Shown: in pieces, positions 17,502 through 27,282 of the stretch
Position numbering within the stretch: the stretch's first letter is position 1
How the letters are laid out: each line of letters opens with the position of its first letter
NCBI RefSeq assembly: GCF_000711245.1
Contig: NZ_JOMH01000001.1
Span: 2,784,830 to 2,848,829 of the forward strand
Source of the DNA: Polycyclovorans algicola TG408
GTDB taxonomy: Bacteria > Pseudomonadota > Gammaproteobacteria > Nevskiales > Nevskiaceae
Length of the DNA stretch: 64,000 nucleotides
Reading direction: 5' to 3'
Made by a program: the position numbers and the translations under genes
Notes under the pieces: generated by a model
Database searches by the model: none
Told to the model about the DNA's origin: nothing
What the model saw: the letters and a program-made list of their open reading frames with translations, nothing else

Positions 17502-18896
17502 TTACTCGCCAGCGTCGAGGGCCTGAGGGTCTCGCGCATCACTGTCGATGGACATTGATGCCCCGTCATCGACCGCAGTCGGTTGCGATGACGAGACGCC
17601 GGTGTTGTCTGGCAGTTCGATGTGATGGTCCGGATCTTTGCCAAACGGCAGTTCCAGCCCCACGCCCACCAGGTAGGCGCCGTCCCGCTGGGTGCCGGGT
17701 TCTTTGGGCCAGCTGTAGCCAACCAGCGGTTGCAGGTAGAGGCGCCCGCCAACGATGGGTTGTCGGTAAACCAGCCGCGCGCCGTACTCGCGCAGCTTCA
17801 CCTCGGTCTCGGTCACGCCGCGTATGAAGGCCTCGTAAGCAAGCCCGCGTTGCCAGCCGAAGCCTTGGTACAGCACCGCCGCGCTGCGCCAGTCAAAGCC
17901 AAGGGTGCGGTCGGAATGGGTCCCGACATTGCTCCAGCGCAACAGCAGGCGCGGCGTCAGCACCCGGCTGAAATCCACGCCGGGTGTCACGCCCAGGCCA
18001 TCGCGGGTGCTGTAAAACGGCGTCAGGCGAAATTGCAGCAGGCTCACGTCGTCAACGTAGGCCAAATACTCAGCCCGCCATTGCACGAAGGCGCGGGGAC
18101 TGCTGAGGCTGCGCACACCCAGCTTCACGTCGCTGCGAAATTTCCGGCTGCTGGGCAGGCCGTAGCCAAACCCGGCAAAGAACTGGTCACGGTCATCAAT
18201 CTGCGGAAATTCGCTACGCAGTGCGAAGCCTTCCGAACGGTCACGCACCACGTTGTCGTCATTGTCGCGACCGATGAACACCGATGCGCGGTTTTCAAGG
18301 TTCGGCAAATCGACCCGCAGTCGAAAACGGATGCGCTCCTTGCCACCGTAAAACTCGGAATACTCGTAGGAGGTTTCAAGCCGCCCATAGGCGCCGCGCG
18401 CGGCCTCCAGATTGCGGTCATCGCCAAACAGGCCGTCAAACCATAGCGACGCGCCGCATACCGTTTCTTCGATTTGCTCACGGGCCCAGTCCACGGCCTC
18501 GGCATCCATGTCCTTCTCGCGATCGGGCGGGCGCTGCTGGCACGAGCCTGGCTCGTGAAAACGCGGCAGCTCGGCCTGATCTCGCCAGTCTTCGGGCGGG
18601 GCCAGGTCAGGATCAGTGGCCTCTGGCGGGGCGGGACGATCAAGGGTGGTGTCGGCGCTGTCGTCAATCAGCTCTTCCAGCGACTCGGCCTGGTCCTGGA
18701 CCGGCGTGTTGGGCGGCAGGGTTTCGGCATGCACTTCAATCTGCTCAAGCTTTGACGCTGGCTCGGGCTCAGCCTCCTCAGCCCAGGCCGGCCCGCAATT
18801 TGCGCCAGATGCCAGCATCAGCACGGCGATCAGCGCCACGCGGCAAGACCACGACGCATTCTGGTGACCGTGCAGAAAAGGGGGGTGCGGGCGCAT
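17502..18896 (-). CDS. outer-membrane beta-barrel protein of unknown function
   Basis: 464 residues from ATG 18896 (a TTG 18 nt earlier is possible). Signal peptide 1-38 ending AWA-EE, then about 110 residues rich in Glu, Pro, Asp and Ala, probably a flexible or periplasm-facing segment with a Cys pair (SCQQRPP, ETVCGASLW). The remaining 300 residues alternate aromatic and polar positions, e.g. YGRLETSYEYSEFY, RIRFRLRVDLP, FVQWRAEYLAYV and LYLQPLVGYSWP, as in a barrel. The sequence ends with a Ser/Asp-rich tail. I recognise no named family. It stands alone between the LLM gene and mutS. Confidence 0.65.
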   Translation of the reverse strand: MRPHPPFLHGHQNASWSCRVALIAVLMLASGANCGPAWAEEAEPEPASKLEQIEVHAETLPPNTPVQDQAESLEELIDDSADTTLDRPAPPEATDPDLAPPEDWRDQAELPRFHEPGSCQQRPPDREKDMDAEAVDWAREQIEETVCGASLWFDGLFGDDRNLEAARGAYGRLETSYEYSEFYGGKERIRFRLRVDLPNLENRASVFIGRDNDDNVVRDRSEGFALRSEFPQIDDRDQFFAGFGYGLPSSRKFRSDVKLGVRSLSSPRAFVQWRAEYLAYVDDVSLLQFRLTPFYSTRDGLGVTPGVDFSRVLTPRLLLRWSNVGTHSDRTLGFDWRSAAVLYQGFGWQRGLAYEAFIRGVTETEVKLREYGARLVYRQPIVGGRLYLQPLVGYSWPKEPGTQRDGAYLVGVGLELPFGKDPDHHIELPDNTGVSSSQPTAVDDGASMSIDSDARDPQALDAGE

Positions 18897-19131
18897 CGCC
18901 AATGGTGACGGCAAACGCTGACCAGCACCAAGGTTCGGCCCAGAACTTATGTGAAAAAGTGGGCAGATGTTCCGCCGCTACGGGGCTAAATCAGCGTCGA
19001 TTCATTGTCTTGCGCGCCGCTCGGCGTGATCGCAATACCACGCCTCGCAGGGCCCAAGCGTCATCTCAATGTCACGACGCGCGCAAGTCGGGATAATCAC
19101 CGGCCGACTCTCGCGACCCCGACCCATCTTG

Positions 19132-21678
19132 ATGGACCTGAGCGCCCACACGCCGTTGATGCAGCAGTACCTTGGCCTCAAGGCCGAGCATCCGGCACAC
19201 CTACTGTTGTTTCGCATGGGCGACTTTTACGAGTTGTTTTACGACGACGCGCGGCGGGCGGCGCGGCTGCTCAACATCACCCTGACCCAGCGCGGCGAGT
19301 CGGCCGGACAGCCGGTGGTCATGGCCGGCGTACCGCACCACCAGCTTGACCCCTATCTGGCCAAACTCATTCGCCTCGGCGAGTCGGTGGCCATTGCCGA
19401 GCAGATCGGCGAAGTCGGCACCGAGAAAGGGCCTGTCAAACGGGCGATTGCGCGGCTGGTCACCCCTGGCACGGCCACGGACGATGCCCTGCTCGACCCG
19501 CGCGTCACCACCGGCCTGGCGGCGCTGGCACGCGTGGGTGACGCCTTTGGTCTGGCGTGGGCCGATGTCTCGACCGGCCGCTTCATCGTCATCGACTGCG
19601 CCAATGTCGGCGAGCTGATGGCCGAGTACGCGCGGCTGCGCCCGGTCGAAACCCTGACCATGGAAGGCAGCACCTGGACCGGGCTGACCGCCGCCCGCGA
19701 GCGCCCGCCGTGGCATTTCGTGCCCGACAGCGCCGAGCGACTGCTGTGCGCGCAGTTCGGCACGCAGGACCTGCGCGGCTTCGGCTGTCACGGCCAACCC
19801 GCCGCCATCGCCGCCGCCGGCGCGTTGCTCGAATACCTCAAGGAAACCCACAAGGCGACGCTGCCGCACCTCGACGGCCTGAGCAGTGAGCGCCCCGACG
19901 ACGGCGTGCGGCTCGACGCCGTCACCCGGCGCAACCTAGAGCTTGATCGCACCCTGTCAGGGGAGCACGACCGCACCTTGTTGAAGCTGCTCGACAGCGC
20001 GGTGACCGCCATGGGCAGCCGCTGGCTACACGCCACCCTGCTGCGTCCGTTGCGCGCGCTGCCGGTGCTCAATGACCGGCTCGATGCGGTCAGCGCTCTG
20101 CTCGCCGATCAGCAATTCGACCCGCTACGACGCGCGCTGAAACCAGTGGCTGATCTCGAGCGCATCCTCACCCGTATCAGCCTGCGCAGCGCGCGGCCGC
20201 GCGATCTGGGGGGCCTGTGCGTGACGCTGGCCGCACTGCCTGCCGTCAGCGAGGCCCTGCCCGACGGCCCCGCCGGGCGACTCGACGGCCTGCGCGCGGC
20301 GCTGGCACCGCAGCCGCAACTGCTCAATCATTTGCAGGCGGCGCTGGCCGACGAACTGCCGCTGACCGCGCGCGATGGCGGCGTCTTTCGTACCGGCTTT
20401 GACGACACCCTGGACGGCTTGCGCAATCTGTCGCAAAACGCCGATGGCTTTCTGCAGGCGCTTGAAGCCCGCGAGCGCACCGCCACCGGCATCGACACCC
20501 TCAAGGTCGGCTACAACCGCGTCCACGGCTATTACCTGGAGGTGGGCAAAACCCACGCCGCGCGCATTCCCACCCACTACACCCGGCGGCAGACGCTCAC
20601 CCACTACGAGCGCTACATCACCGAAGAGCTCAAGCAGTTTGAAGACCAGGTGCTGTCGGCCCGCGACCGCGCGCTGGCCCATGAGCGGGCGCTATATGAA
20701 GGACTGCTGGAACACTTGGCCGACGCGCTCGCGCCGCTGACCCGCACGGCCCGCGCATTGGCCGAACTCGACGGCCTATGCGCCATCGCCGAACGCGCCC
20801 TGGCGCTGAACTGGACGCGGCCGACACTTGCGCTGGGGGGCGGGCTGCACATCGACGGCGGTCGCCACCCAGTGGTCGAGCAGTCGCTCGATGGACCGTT
20901 CATCGCCAATGACCTGCACCTGCACGAGTGCGCGCGGCTGCACGTGATCACCGGCCCCAACATGGGCGGCAAGTCGACCTACATGCGCCAGACGGCATTG
21001 ATCGTGCTGCTGGCGCAATGCGGGTTTTACGTGCCAGCAGCGCGCGCCGAGATCGGGCTGGTGGACCAGATCTTCACGCGCATCGGCGCCGGCGACGACC
21101 TTGCCGCCGGGCACTCCACCTTTATGGTTGAGATGACCGAAGCCGCGCACATCCTGCGTCACGCCACGCCGCAATCACTGGTGTTGATGGATGAGATCGG
21201 CCGCGGCACCTCGACCTACGACGGCCTGTCGCTGGCGCAGGCCATGGCCGAGCATCTGGCGGCGCAGAACCAGGCGCTGTGTCTGTTCGCCACGCATTAT
21301 TTCGAGCTGACATCGCTGGCCGAGCGCATCGACGGCGTGATCAACGTCCACCTGGATGCCGCCGAGCACGGTCAGTCGTTGGTGTTCTTGCACGCGGTGA
21401 AGCCCGGCGCCGCGAATCGCAGCTTCGGCCTGCAGGTGGCGCGACTGGCCGGCGTGCCCGATGCCGTGGTGCAGCGGGCGCGCAGCGTGTTGCGGCAGTT
21501 GGAAGCCGGGCCGGCCGCAACGCCACACGCGCCCGTTGCGCAGCGCTCGCTGTTCGACGCGCCCGCGCGCGGCGCGGTTGAAACGCGGCTGGCCGACATC
21601 GATCCCGACAACATGAGCCCGCGCGAGGCGATGGACGCGCTCTACGCCCTCAAAGCGCTGCTCTCCGGCCGTTCGTAG
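19132..21678 (+). CDS. mutS: DNA mismatch repair protein MutS
   Basis: 848 residues from ATG 19132, which gives the usual start followed by [16 protein letters not shown]; an upstream in-frame ATG would add 21 residues. Mismatch-recognition motif FYELFYDDA (the family's Phe-x-Glu), connector and lever domains, ATPase Walker [14 protein letters not shown] near residue 610, then [18 protein letters not shown] and the C-terminal helix-turn-helix. The TAG stop (21676-21678) lies inside the first bases of a repeat element, so the repeat may have supplied the stop codon. Confidence 0.97.
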   Translation: MDLSAHTPLMQQYLGLKAEHPAHLLLFRMGDFYELFYDDARRAARLLNITLTQRGESAGQPVVMAGVPHHQLDPYLAKLIRLGESVAIAEQIGEVGTEKGPVKRAIARLVTPGTATDDALLDPRVTTGLAALARVGDAFGLAWADVSTGRFIVIDCANVGELMAEYARLRPVETLTMEGSTWTGLTAARERPPWHFVPDSAERLLCAQFGTQDLRGFGCHGQPAAIAAAGALLEYLKETHKATLPHLDGLSSERPDDGVRLDAVTRRNLELDRTLSGEHDRTLLKLLDSAVTAMGSRWLHATLLRPLRALPVLNDRLDAVSALLADQQFDPLRRALKPVADLERILTRISLRSARPRDLGGLCVTLAALPAVSEALPDGPAGRLDGLRAALAPQPQLLNHLQAALADELPLTARDGGVFRTGFDDTLDGLRNLSQNADGFLQALEARERTATGIDTLKVGYNRVHGYYLEVGKTHAARIPTHYTRRQTLTHYERYITEELKQFEDQVLSARDRALAHERALYEGLLEHLADALAPLTRTARALAELDGLCAIAERALALNWTRPTLALGGGLHIDGGRHPVVEQSLDGPFIANDLHLHECARLHVITGPNMGGKSTYMRQTALIVLLAQCGFYVPAARAEIGLVDQIFTRIGAGDDLAAGHSTFMVEMTEAAHILRHATPQSLVLMDEIGRGTSTYDGLSLAQAMAEHLAAQNQALCLFATHYFELTSLAERIDGVINVHLDAAEHGQSLVFLHAVKPGAANRSFGLQVARLAGVPDAVVQRARSVLRQLEAGPAATPHAPVAQRSLFDAPARGAVETRLADIDPDNMSPREAMDALYALKALLSGRS

Positions 21679-21844
21679 GGCGGGTAGAGCGCAGCGAAAC
21701 CCGCCGTGAAATCTCCAACCCCGCGTGGTGGATTTCGCTGCGCTCTATCCACCCTACGGTCGTTTGATGGGTGTTGAACACCATTCACCCCGAGTCGCCT
21801 CTTGGCGCAGCCAAGTGCGTATCGAGGCGGGACGAAGCCAGGCT
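21674..21844. repeat. palindromic intergenic repeat, copy 1
   Basis: An 85-bp imperfect palindrome (21674-21758): left arm CGTAGGGCGGGTAGAGCGCA..., right arm ...GCGCTCTATCCACCCTACG, followed by about 86 bp of shared tail containing GGTGTTGAACACC. A near-identical copy follows at 21870. This type (GTAGGGTGGATAGAGCGCAG) is a dispersed repeat of gamma- and betaproteobacterial genomes. The apparent long minus-strand frame across both copies is an artefact of the repeat. Confidence 0.85.
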
Positions 21845-21869
21845 CGTGTGGTGTCTCAGCTCGTAGCGC

Positions 21870-22041
21870 GTAGGGCGGGTAGAGCGCAGCGAAACCCGCC
21901 GTGAAACCTCCAACCTCGCGTGGTGGATTTCGCTGCGCTCTATCCACCCTACGGTCGTTTGATGGGTGTTGAACACCATTCACCCCGAGTCGTCTCTTGG
22001 CGCAGCCAAATGCGTATCGCGGCACGGAACGAAGCCTGGCT
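21870..22041. repeat. palindromic intergenic repeat, copy 2
   Basis: Second copy, offset 196 bp from copy 1, with the palindrome at 21870-21954 and the same tail with only scattered substitutions. Its end reaches the stop codon of the DUF2970 gene (22040-22042). The two copies together fill the whole mutS-DUF2970 gap. Confidence 0.85.
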
Positions 22042-22285
22042 AAAGCCCCGCCTGTTTCAACACCACCCGCACGATCACCACCAATCCAACCACCAGTAGC
22101 ACCGTCATCAACACGCCGATGATGATGAAGTGCGAGGCCTTGCCCTGGGTGAAATCACGCTCGCGGTTCTTCTGCGTCTGCACGCCAAAGAACGACGCGG
22201 CGACGCTGCACACCGTGTCCCAAAGGCTGTTGCCTGCGGCGGGCTTGGGCTTGCTCGGCAACTCGGGTTCGTCAGGCTCGGTCAT
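22040..22285 (-). CDS. DUF2970 family membrane protein
   Basis: 81 residues. Core pattern SLWDTVCSVAASFFGVQTQKNRERDF is the DUF2970 signature, followed by one transmembrane helix (about 52-76, FIIIGVLMTVLLVVGLVVIVR). Small inner-membrane proteins of unknown function, common in Proteobacteria. ATG 22285 overlaps the stop of the upstream DUF2505 gene as ATGA, so the two formed an operon. Its stop lies at the edge of repeat copy 2. Confidence 0.85.
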   Translation of the reverse strand: MTEPDEPELPSKPKPAAGNSLWDTVCSVAASFFGVQTQKNRERDFTQGKASHFIIIGVLMTVLLVVGLVVIVRVVLKQAGL

Positions 22286-22788
22286 GAAGTCTCCAGGGCG
22301 GTGCGGATGGCGGTGATGGCGGCGCGCTCGTCGGTGGCGGCCTTGCTGATCAAGTCGCCCACCAGAAAGTCTTCAACCTTGCCACCGATCAACGGCACCC
22401 GGCATTCGACCCGCCAGTCCATTCGCAGCAGCGTGGTCGCCCCCTAGTCGAGCAGCTGTACATCGGCATCAATGCGCACGCCGGGTCCGGGTTTGATGGT
22501 GACGTTGATCGTGCCGGTCAACGCGCGGCAATCCCAGCGGTCGGTCTGCGTCAGGCTGACACGCTCACCGATCAGCTTCTTGATGAACGCCGGCAGCGGG
22601 CCATCGGCCGTGGCCGGGTAGCGCACCACCGCTTCAAACACGTCATCGCTGCGCTGCGCCGACAACACCTCGGCATCATCGCGGCCCATCGCCGGGTACT
22701 TGGCCTCGTGAAATGCGCGGCTCATTAGAAAGTCGACCAAGCGGTCACGCGGGAACGGGTAATGGTGTTCGAGTCGCTGTTTTTTCAT
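22282..22788 (-). pseudogene. DUF2505 family gene interrupted by an in-frame TAG
   Basis: From ATG 22788 (MKKQRLEHHYPFPRDRL, typical of DUF2505) the frame runs 114 codons to TAG at 22444-22446. Beyond it the same frame continues with no further stop for 53 codons (GATTLLRMDWRVECRVPLIGGKVEDFLVG...) to TGA 22282-22284, which overlaps the DUF2970 start. The downstream part carries the family's conserved VPLIGGKVE end. One base change therefore splits an otherwise intact gene of normal length. It could be a true nonsense mutation, a sequencing error or readthrough. Confidence 0.8.
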
Positions 22789-22876
22789 ACGGTGCCGGTG
22801 CGTCACCTGCGGGGTTGGGCGCGCATGGTGGCGCATCGATAGAGGCGTTGCCAGCACGTCGCTGCTAGCCTTGGGG

Positions 22877-23731
22877 ATGCGCGACCTCGCACGATGCCCT
22901 CTCGTCCTTTTCATTGCCGCGCTGCTCTTGGCGGGCTGCGCCGCCGGGGCGCCCGAGATGCGTAAGCCCGAAACGGATCAGCAGCCGAAAATTGTCCTGC
23001 AGGCGCCGCTGCCCGCCGACGTTGACCGCAACCAGTTGCGCCGCGTGCTCGCCCACCCGCCGCCCGACGACCCAACGCTGGGCGACCCGGCCGACTGGCG
23101 TTTCGACACGCTGGCGTGGGTGTATCAACAGGCCGGCTGGCGCATTCGCGAATACCGCGAGCTGCGCGACGCGAGTGGCGTGCTGACCCTGATCATCTAT
23201 GCGGAACCCCCGCTCGAATGGGTCGCCACCGACCTGCCAACTCCGCCACCACAACCGTCGTCTGAACTGAGATCACCCGACCTGGGCCCGTGGCCCGACC
23301 CGGCGCTGCGGGTCATCGTTGATCGCGACGCGCGCCGCCTCTACCTGCGCATCGACGACCATCAGGTCCGCAGCTATCCGGTGGCGGTCGGCAGCCCGCG
23401 CACGCCGACGCCGCTACAGACGTTCACGGTCGAAAACATTCATCACCGTCCCACCTGGTATCCGCCACCGACGGTGCGGCGCGATTACGCCAGGCGCGGC
23501 GACCCGCTGCCGGCCACCGTGCCGCCCGGTCCGGCAAACCCGCTGGGCGACATCTACGTACAACTGCAGGACCGCATCGGCATACACGGCACCAACCGCC
23601 CGGCCTCCATCGGCGAGGCCGCCAGCTACGGCTGCATCCGCATGCACAACCACGACATCGCCGAACTCAGCGCCGCGCTGCAGATCGGCGACCGTGTCAA
23701 AATCGCGCCCTCGTTCACCCACACGCCGTGA
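22877..23731 (+). CDS. L,D-transpeptidase (YkuD) lipoprotein
   Basis: 284 residues from ATG 22877. Lipoprotein signal with lipobox LLAGC (Cys about residue 20), a 120-residue linker with a small folded part, then the YkuD domain from about residue 145: GIHGTNRPASIG...ASYGCIRMHN carries the catalytic His and Cys. Family members form L,D-crosslinks in peptidoglycan or attach proteins to it. The lipid anchor suggests an envelope location, inner or outer membrane. It precedes a Nudix gene by 10 bp. Confidence 0.88.
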   Translation: MRDLARCPLVLFIAALLLAGCAAGAPEMRKPETDQQPKIVLQAPLPADVDRNQLRRVLAHPPPDDPTLGDPADWRFDTLAWVYQQAGWRIREYRELRDASGVLTLIIYAEPPLEWVATDLPTPPPQPSSELRSPDLGPWPDPALRVIVDRDARRLYLRIDDHQVRSYPVAVGSPRTPTPLQTFTVENIHHRPTWYPPPTVRRDYARRGDPLPATVPPGPANPLGDIYVQLQDRIGIHGTNRPASIGEAASYGCIRMHNHDIAELSAALQIGDRVKIAPSFTHTP

Positions 23732-23741
23732 CCCCCCATTG

Positions 23742-24287
23742 ATGAAGTTCTGCTCCGCCTGTGGCCACGCCGTCGAGCAACGTGTTCCTGACGGTGATCA
23801 CCAGCCGCGCGCGGTGTGTCCGGCGTGCAGCGCGGTGCATTACGTCAACCCGAAAATGGTTGTGGGTTGCATCCCCGAGGCGCCCAACGGCCGCATCCTG
23901 ATGTGCAAGCGCGACATCTGGCCGCGCATCGGCAAATGGACGGTGCCGGCCGGCTATCTGGAGATGGGTGAGACCACTGCCGAGGGTGCGGCGCGCGAAA
24001 CCTTTGAAGAGTCGCAGGCCGCCGTCACCATGGGCCGACTGGTGGCGATCATGGACATTCCGCGCGTTGATCAGGTGTACATCCTTTATCACGGCACCCT
24101 GGCCGCTGATGCCCATTTCGGACCCACGCCCGAGAGCAGCGAGGTGTGCCTGATGCGCGAGGAAGACATTCCCTGGCGCGAGATTGCCTTTCCCACCATC
24201 GACATCGCCCTGCGCGCCTTCTTCGAAGACCGTCGGCAAGGCGTGGCGAGGGTCCATCACGAAGTGATTCGCCTCCCGGCGCGGTAA
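23742..24287 (+). CDS. Nudix hydrolase with zinc ribbon
   Basis: 181 residues. N-terminal zinc ribbon (C4, C7, C27, C30: CSACG ... CPACS) and Nudix box GYLEMGETTAEGAARETFEESQA, matching Gx5Ex7REUxEExGU apart from Ala in place of the last Gly. The ribbon plus Nudix layout resembles NudC-like or ADP-ribose/FAD-type pyrophosphatases; the exact nucleotide is not predictable. Starts 10 bp after the transpeptidase gene. Confidence 0.9.
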   Translation: MKFCSACGHAVEQRVPDGDHQPRAVCPACSAVHYVNPKMVVGCIPEAPNGRILMCKRDIWPRIGKWTVPAGYLEMGETTAEGAARETFEESQAAVTMGRLVAIMDIPRVDQVYILYHGTLAADAHFGPTPESSEVCLMREEDIPWREIAFPTIDIALRAFFEDRRQGVARVHHEVIRLPAR

Positions 24288-24362
24288 CGGCTTCCATTAC
24301 ACTATGGCGTCAATTTTTTGCCCGGCGCGCTTGCCTGCCGCCCCTGATCAGGACCCCTCAAC

Positions 24363-24686
24363 ATGACCTTTGTCGTTACCGACAACTGCATCAAGTGCAA
24401 GTACACCGACTGCGTCGAAGTCTGCCCGGTGGACTGCTTCCATGAAGGCCCCAACTTTCTGGTGATCGACCCGGAAGAGTGCATCGACTGCACGCTGTGC
24501 GAGCCGGAATGCCCGGCCGAGGCGATCTTTGCCGAAGACGACTTGCCGGAAGACCAGGCGCACTTTCTGGACCTCAACGTGGCGCTCACCAAAAAGTGGC
24601 CGGTGATCACAGAAAAGAAAGACCCGCTGCCCGATGCCGCCGAGTGGGACGGCAAACCCGACAAGCTGGCGATGCTCGAACAGTGA
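24363..24686 (+). CDS. fdxA: 7Fe-type ferredoxin FdxA
   Basis: 107 residues, the FdxA size. Cys motifs: [17 protein letters not shown] and [12 protein letters not shown], which bind a [3Fe-4S] and a [4Fe-4S] cluster; the extended C-terminal tail ending in [13 protein letters not shown] is typical of the family. Cytosolic electron carrier. Followed by a strong hairpin, so probably monocistronic. Confidence 0.95.
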   Translation: MTFVVTDNCIKCKYTDCVEVCPVDCFHEGPNFLVIDPEECIDCTLCEPECPAEAIFAEDDLPEDQAHFLDLNVALTKKWPVITEKKDPLPDAAEWDGKPDKLAMLEQ

Positions 24687-24694
24687 CCCAACAT

Positions 24695-24720
24695 GAAACC
24701 CCTCGCCGCGAGGGGTTTCG
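24695..24720 (+). terminator. hairpin terminator after fdxA
   Basis: GAAACCCCTCG / CGAGGGGTTTC, a near-perfect 11-bp stem with a tiny loop, 8 bp after the fdxA stop, followed by CGCGTTTT. The T run is short, so termination may be incomplete before the AddB-like gene. Confidence 0.75.
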
Positions 24721-24741
24721 CGTTTTGGCCCCCACCCCGCC

Positions 24742-27282
24742 ATGACCGTGCTGCTGCCTAATGATCTCGCTGCCCGCGAAGCGGGTTTCGATTACGCCAT
24801 GACGCAGCGGGCGGCGGGCGCTCAGGTCTGGACGCCACCGGGCTTCATCGGCTTCACCCGCCACATTGAGCAGCGCTGGGCCGCCGGCTGGCCGGCCGAA
24901 GGGCTGATCAACGACGTGCAGCGTCTGGCGCTGTGGCAAATGGTGCTGACCGAAGACGCCCAAACCCCGCCGCTGCTCGCCCCGCAGGCCACTGCCCGGT
25001 TGGCGATGACCGCCGACGATCTGCAACACCACTACCGCCTTCGCACCGGTGCGCCGCTGTACACGCTGGAGCAGCGTCTTTTCCAGCGCTGGCAGGCCGA
25101 AGTGCAGACCCGCATGACGGCCCTCAAGGTGCTGCCCGCCAGCCACCTGCCCGACCAACTGCTGGCCCAGCCACCGCCAACCACGCCGCCCGCCGTCCAG
25201 CATCCACAAGGCTGGGGGCCGCTGCTGCCCAGCCATCAGGCGCTGTGGGCGCACTGGGGCTTGCCCGCGGCCGACACCGCCGCCCGACCGCTTCCGACCG
25301 TCCAGGTGTGTCCCGACCGGCACAGCCAGTTCCGCGCCATTGCCGAGCGCGTGTTGCAAATGCTCAACGACCAGCCCGATGCCCGCGTGCTGCTGGTCGT
25401 GGACGACCTCGACAGCCACCGCGCCGGCCTCGACGCCGCCCTCACCGAAGTGCTGGCCCCGTGGCGTCACCAACCCGGTTTGAGTGATCGCCTGCCATGG
25501 CGCTGGGCCAGCGCCGGCCGTCTACGCGACACCGCTTTGGCGACCGGCTGGCTGTCACTGGCGTCGCTGAGCCTGCGTCCGCAACGCAGTCATGACTGGC
25601 AAACGATTCTGCTCAACCCGGCGTTGCTCGGCGGCGATGCGGCGCTGGCCGCCGCCAAACTCGACGCCCGCATCCTCGACGCCGGCTGGACCCAACTGGC
25701 CGCGCAAGAGCTGCTGACCCTCTCGCCGCCATCGCTGCATCAGCGGCTGGCGGCGCTCATTGCGGTGCTGGAACAGGCACCGCGCCGCGCATTGCCGAGT
25801 GACTGGCAAGCGCACTTGCTGGCCCGGCTGCGCGCCATCCGGCCGCTGGGCGCCACCCAGGCCGACAGCCATCTGTTTCAGTTGGAGCGCCGCTTGTTCG
25901 AGGCCAGCGAGCGGCTGGGTCAGCTCGACCGGCTGCTCGGCCCGATCTCGGCATCGGCCGCCCAACAATGGCTGGGTGAGGTGCTCAACAGCCCGTTCCA
26001 ACCGCGTGTGGAGCACGCCCAGCCCATCCTCATCGGCACGGCCGCCCAGCTACTCGGCATCCCGTCCGACCGACTGATCTTCGCCAATGTCGAGACCACG
26101 GCGCGCAGCGCCGGGCCGCATCCGCTGCTGCCGTTCGCGGAACAGCGTGACGGCGGTGTGCCCGACGCCGACCCGCTGCTGGCCGCCGCCAATGCGCGCG
26201 CCGTGCGCCAGGCCCTCATGGCGCTGGCGCAGCACTGCGAAGCCTTCATGCCCGCGGTGGACAGCCTGGGCCAACCGCTGACGCCACCGGCCGGCTGTGA
26301 TCTTGAACCGCACGCGGCCCCACCCCGGCGCAGCCGCGCCCTGCCCGACCCGGCATTGCCCGAAGACGACCCGGTGCCGGTGCTGCGACCCGCCGAAGAG
26401 GTCGCCGCCAGTGCCGGCACCTTCGAACGCTTCTTCGTTGCCCCGCTGCTCACCGTGGTGGTGGACCGGCTCAGCAGCAAACCACTGCCGCGCCGCACGC
26501 GCGGCGTGCCGCCCGGCGTGCAGGGCCGCCTCAGCCACGACGCGCTGATGCACTTCTGGAAAACCCACAAAACCTCAGCCGCACTGCACTCCTTGGCGCC
26601 CAACAGCTTCGAGGCCGCCATCGGCGAGGCCGTGGATGCCGCCATCGCCAGCGGCCTGCACGCCCGCCATTTCGGCGCCGCGTGGGTAGCGCTGGAGCGG
26701 CGCCGCCTCATCTCGCAACTGGCCGAATGGCTGGGCCACGAGCGCCGCCGCAGCGAGCCGTTCACCGTCATCGCCTGTGAAAAGTCACTGCGCACGGAGT
26801 GGGACACCCTGCCCATCCATTTACGGCTGGACCGCGCCGACAGCGTCACCACCGCCGACGGCCCGCAGGTGCTGCTGATCGACTACAAAACCGGCGCCGA
26901 CGCCAACCCCAGCGGCTGGAAGGGCGATCACCTCAAGGCGCCGCAGTTGCCGCTGTATGCCGTGCTGGCGCGGCAACTGCCCGACTTTCAACCGCTGGGC
27001 GGCATCGCCTTTGCGCACCTGAAGGCCGGGCACCCGGCGCTGTCGGCGCGCACCGCGTGGGCGCAATACCTGATTCCACCCACCAAAAAAACCAACACGC
27101 GCACCCAAAGCCTCACTTGGCCCGAGCAACTGGCGGCGTGGGAATACACCCTGCGCGATGCCGCCACCGCCATCCAGGAAGGCTGCGCGGGCGTTGACCC
27201 TGCACGCCTGACGCAAAACCACGCGCCCTACCGCGACCTGGTTGATCCCGATGTGAACGACGACGGCGAGAGCGACGAATGA
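24742..27282 (+). CDS. AddB-like PD-(D/E)XK nuclease family DNA repair protein
   Basis: 846 residues. The N-terminal two thirds is an inactivated helicase-like region (no clear Walker A); the C-terminal part has the PD-(D/E)XK nuclease core with LLIDYKTGADANPSGWKGDHLKAPQLPLYA, containing the Asp and Lys of the active site. An iron-sulfur Cys set is not evident. Family: AddB/RexB-like probable DNA repair protein, partner of a UvrD-type helicase for end resection. Its stop overlaps the next start as ATGA, so the pair is translated together. Confidence 0.85.
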   Translation: MTVLLPNDLAAREAGFDYAMTQRAAGAQVWTPPGFIGFTRHIEQRWAAGWPAEGLINDVQRLALWQMVLTEDAQTPPLLAPQATARLAMTADDLQHHYRLRTGAPLYTLEQRLFQRWQAEVQTRMTALKVLPASHLPDQLLAQPPPTTPPAVQHPQGWGPLLPSHQALWAHWGLPAADTAARPLPTVQVCPDRHSQFRAIAERVLQMLNDQPDARVLLVVDDLDSHRAGLDAALTEVLAPWRHQPGLSDRLPWRWASAGRLRDTALATGWLSLASLSLRPQRSHDWQTILLNPALLGGDAALAAAKLDARILDAGWTQLAAQELLTLSPPSLHQRLAALIAVLEQAPRRALPSDWQAHLLARLRAIRPLGATQADSHLFQLERRLFEASERLGQLDRLLGPISASAAQQWLGEVLNSPFQPRVEHAQPILIGTAAQLLGIPSDRLIFANVETTARSAGPHPLLPFAEQRDGGVPDADPLLAAANARAVRQALMALAQHCEAFMPAVDSLGQPLTPPAGCDLEPHAAPPRRSRALPDPALPEDDPVPVLRPAEEVAASAGTFERFFVAPLLTVVVDRLSSKPLPRRTRGVPPGVQGRLSHDALMHFWKTHKTSAALHSLAPNSFEAAIGEAVDAAIASGLHARHFGAAWVALERRRLISQLAEWLGHERRRSEPFTVIACEKSLRTEWDTLPIHLRLDRADSVTTADGPQVLLIDYKTGADANPSGWKGDHLKAPQLPLYAVLARQLPDFQPLGGIAFAHLKAGHPALSARTAWAQYLIPPTKKTNTRTQSLTWPEQLAAWEYTLRDAATAIQEGCAGVDPARLTQNHAPYRDLVDPDVNDDGESDE

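Noticed and set aside
21642-22025. A 127-residue minus-strand frame across both repeat copies
   Set aside because: Its sequence is the translation of the duplicated palindrome (repeated VDRAQRNPP and GFAALYPPY strings), overlaps the mutS 3' end and has no start signal.
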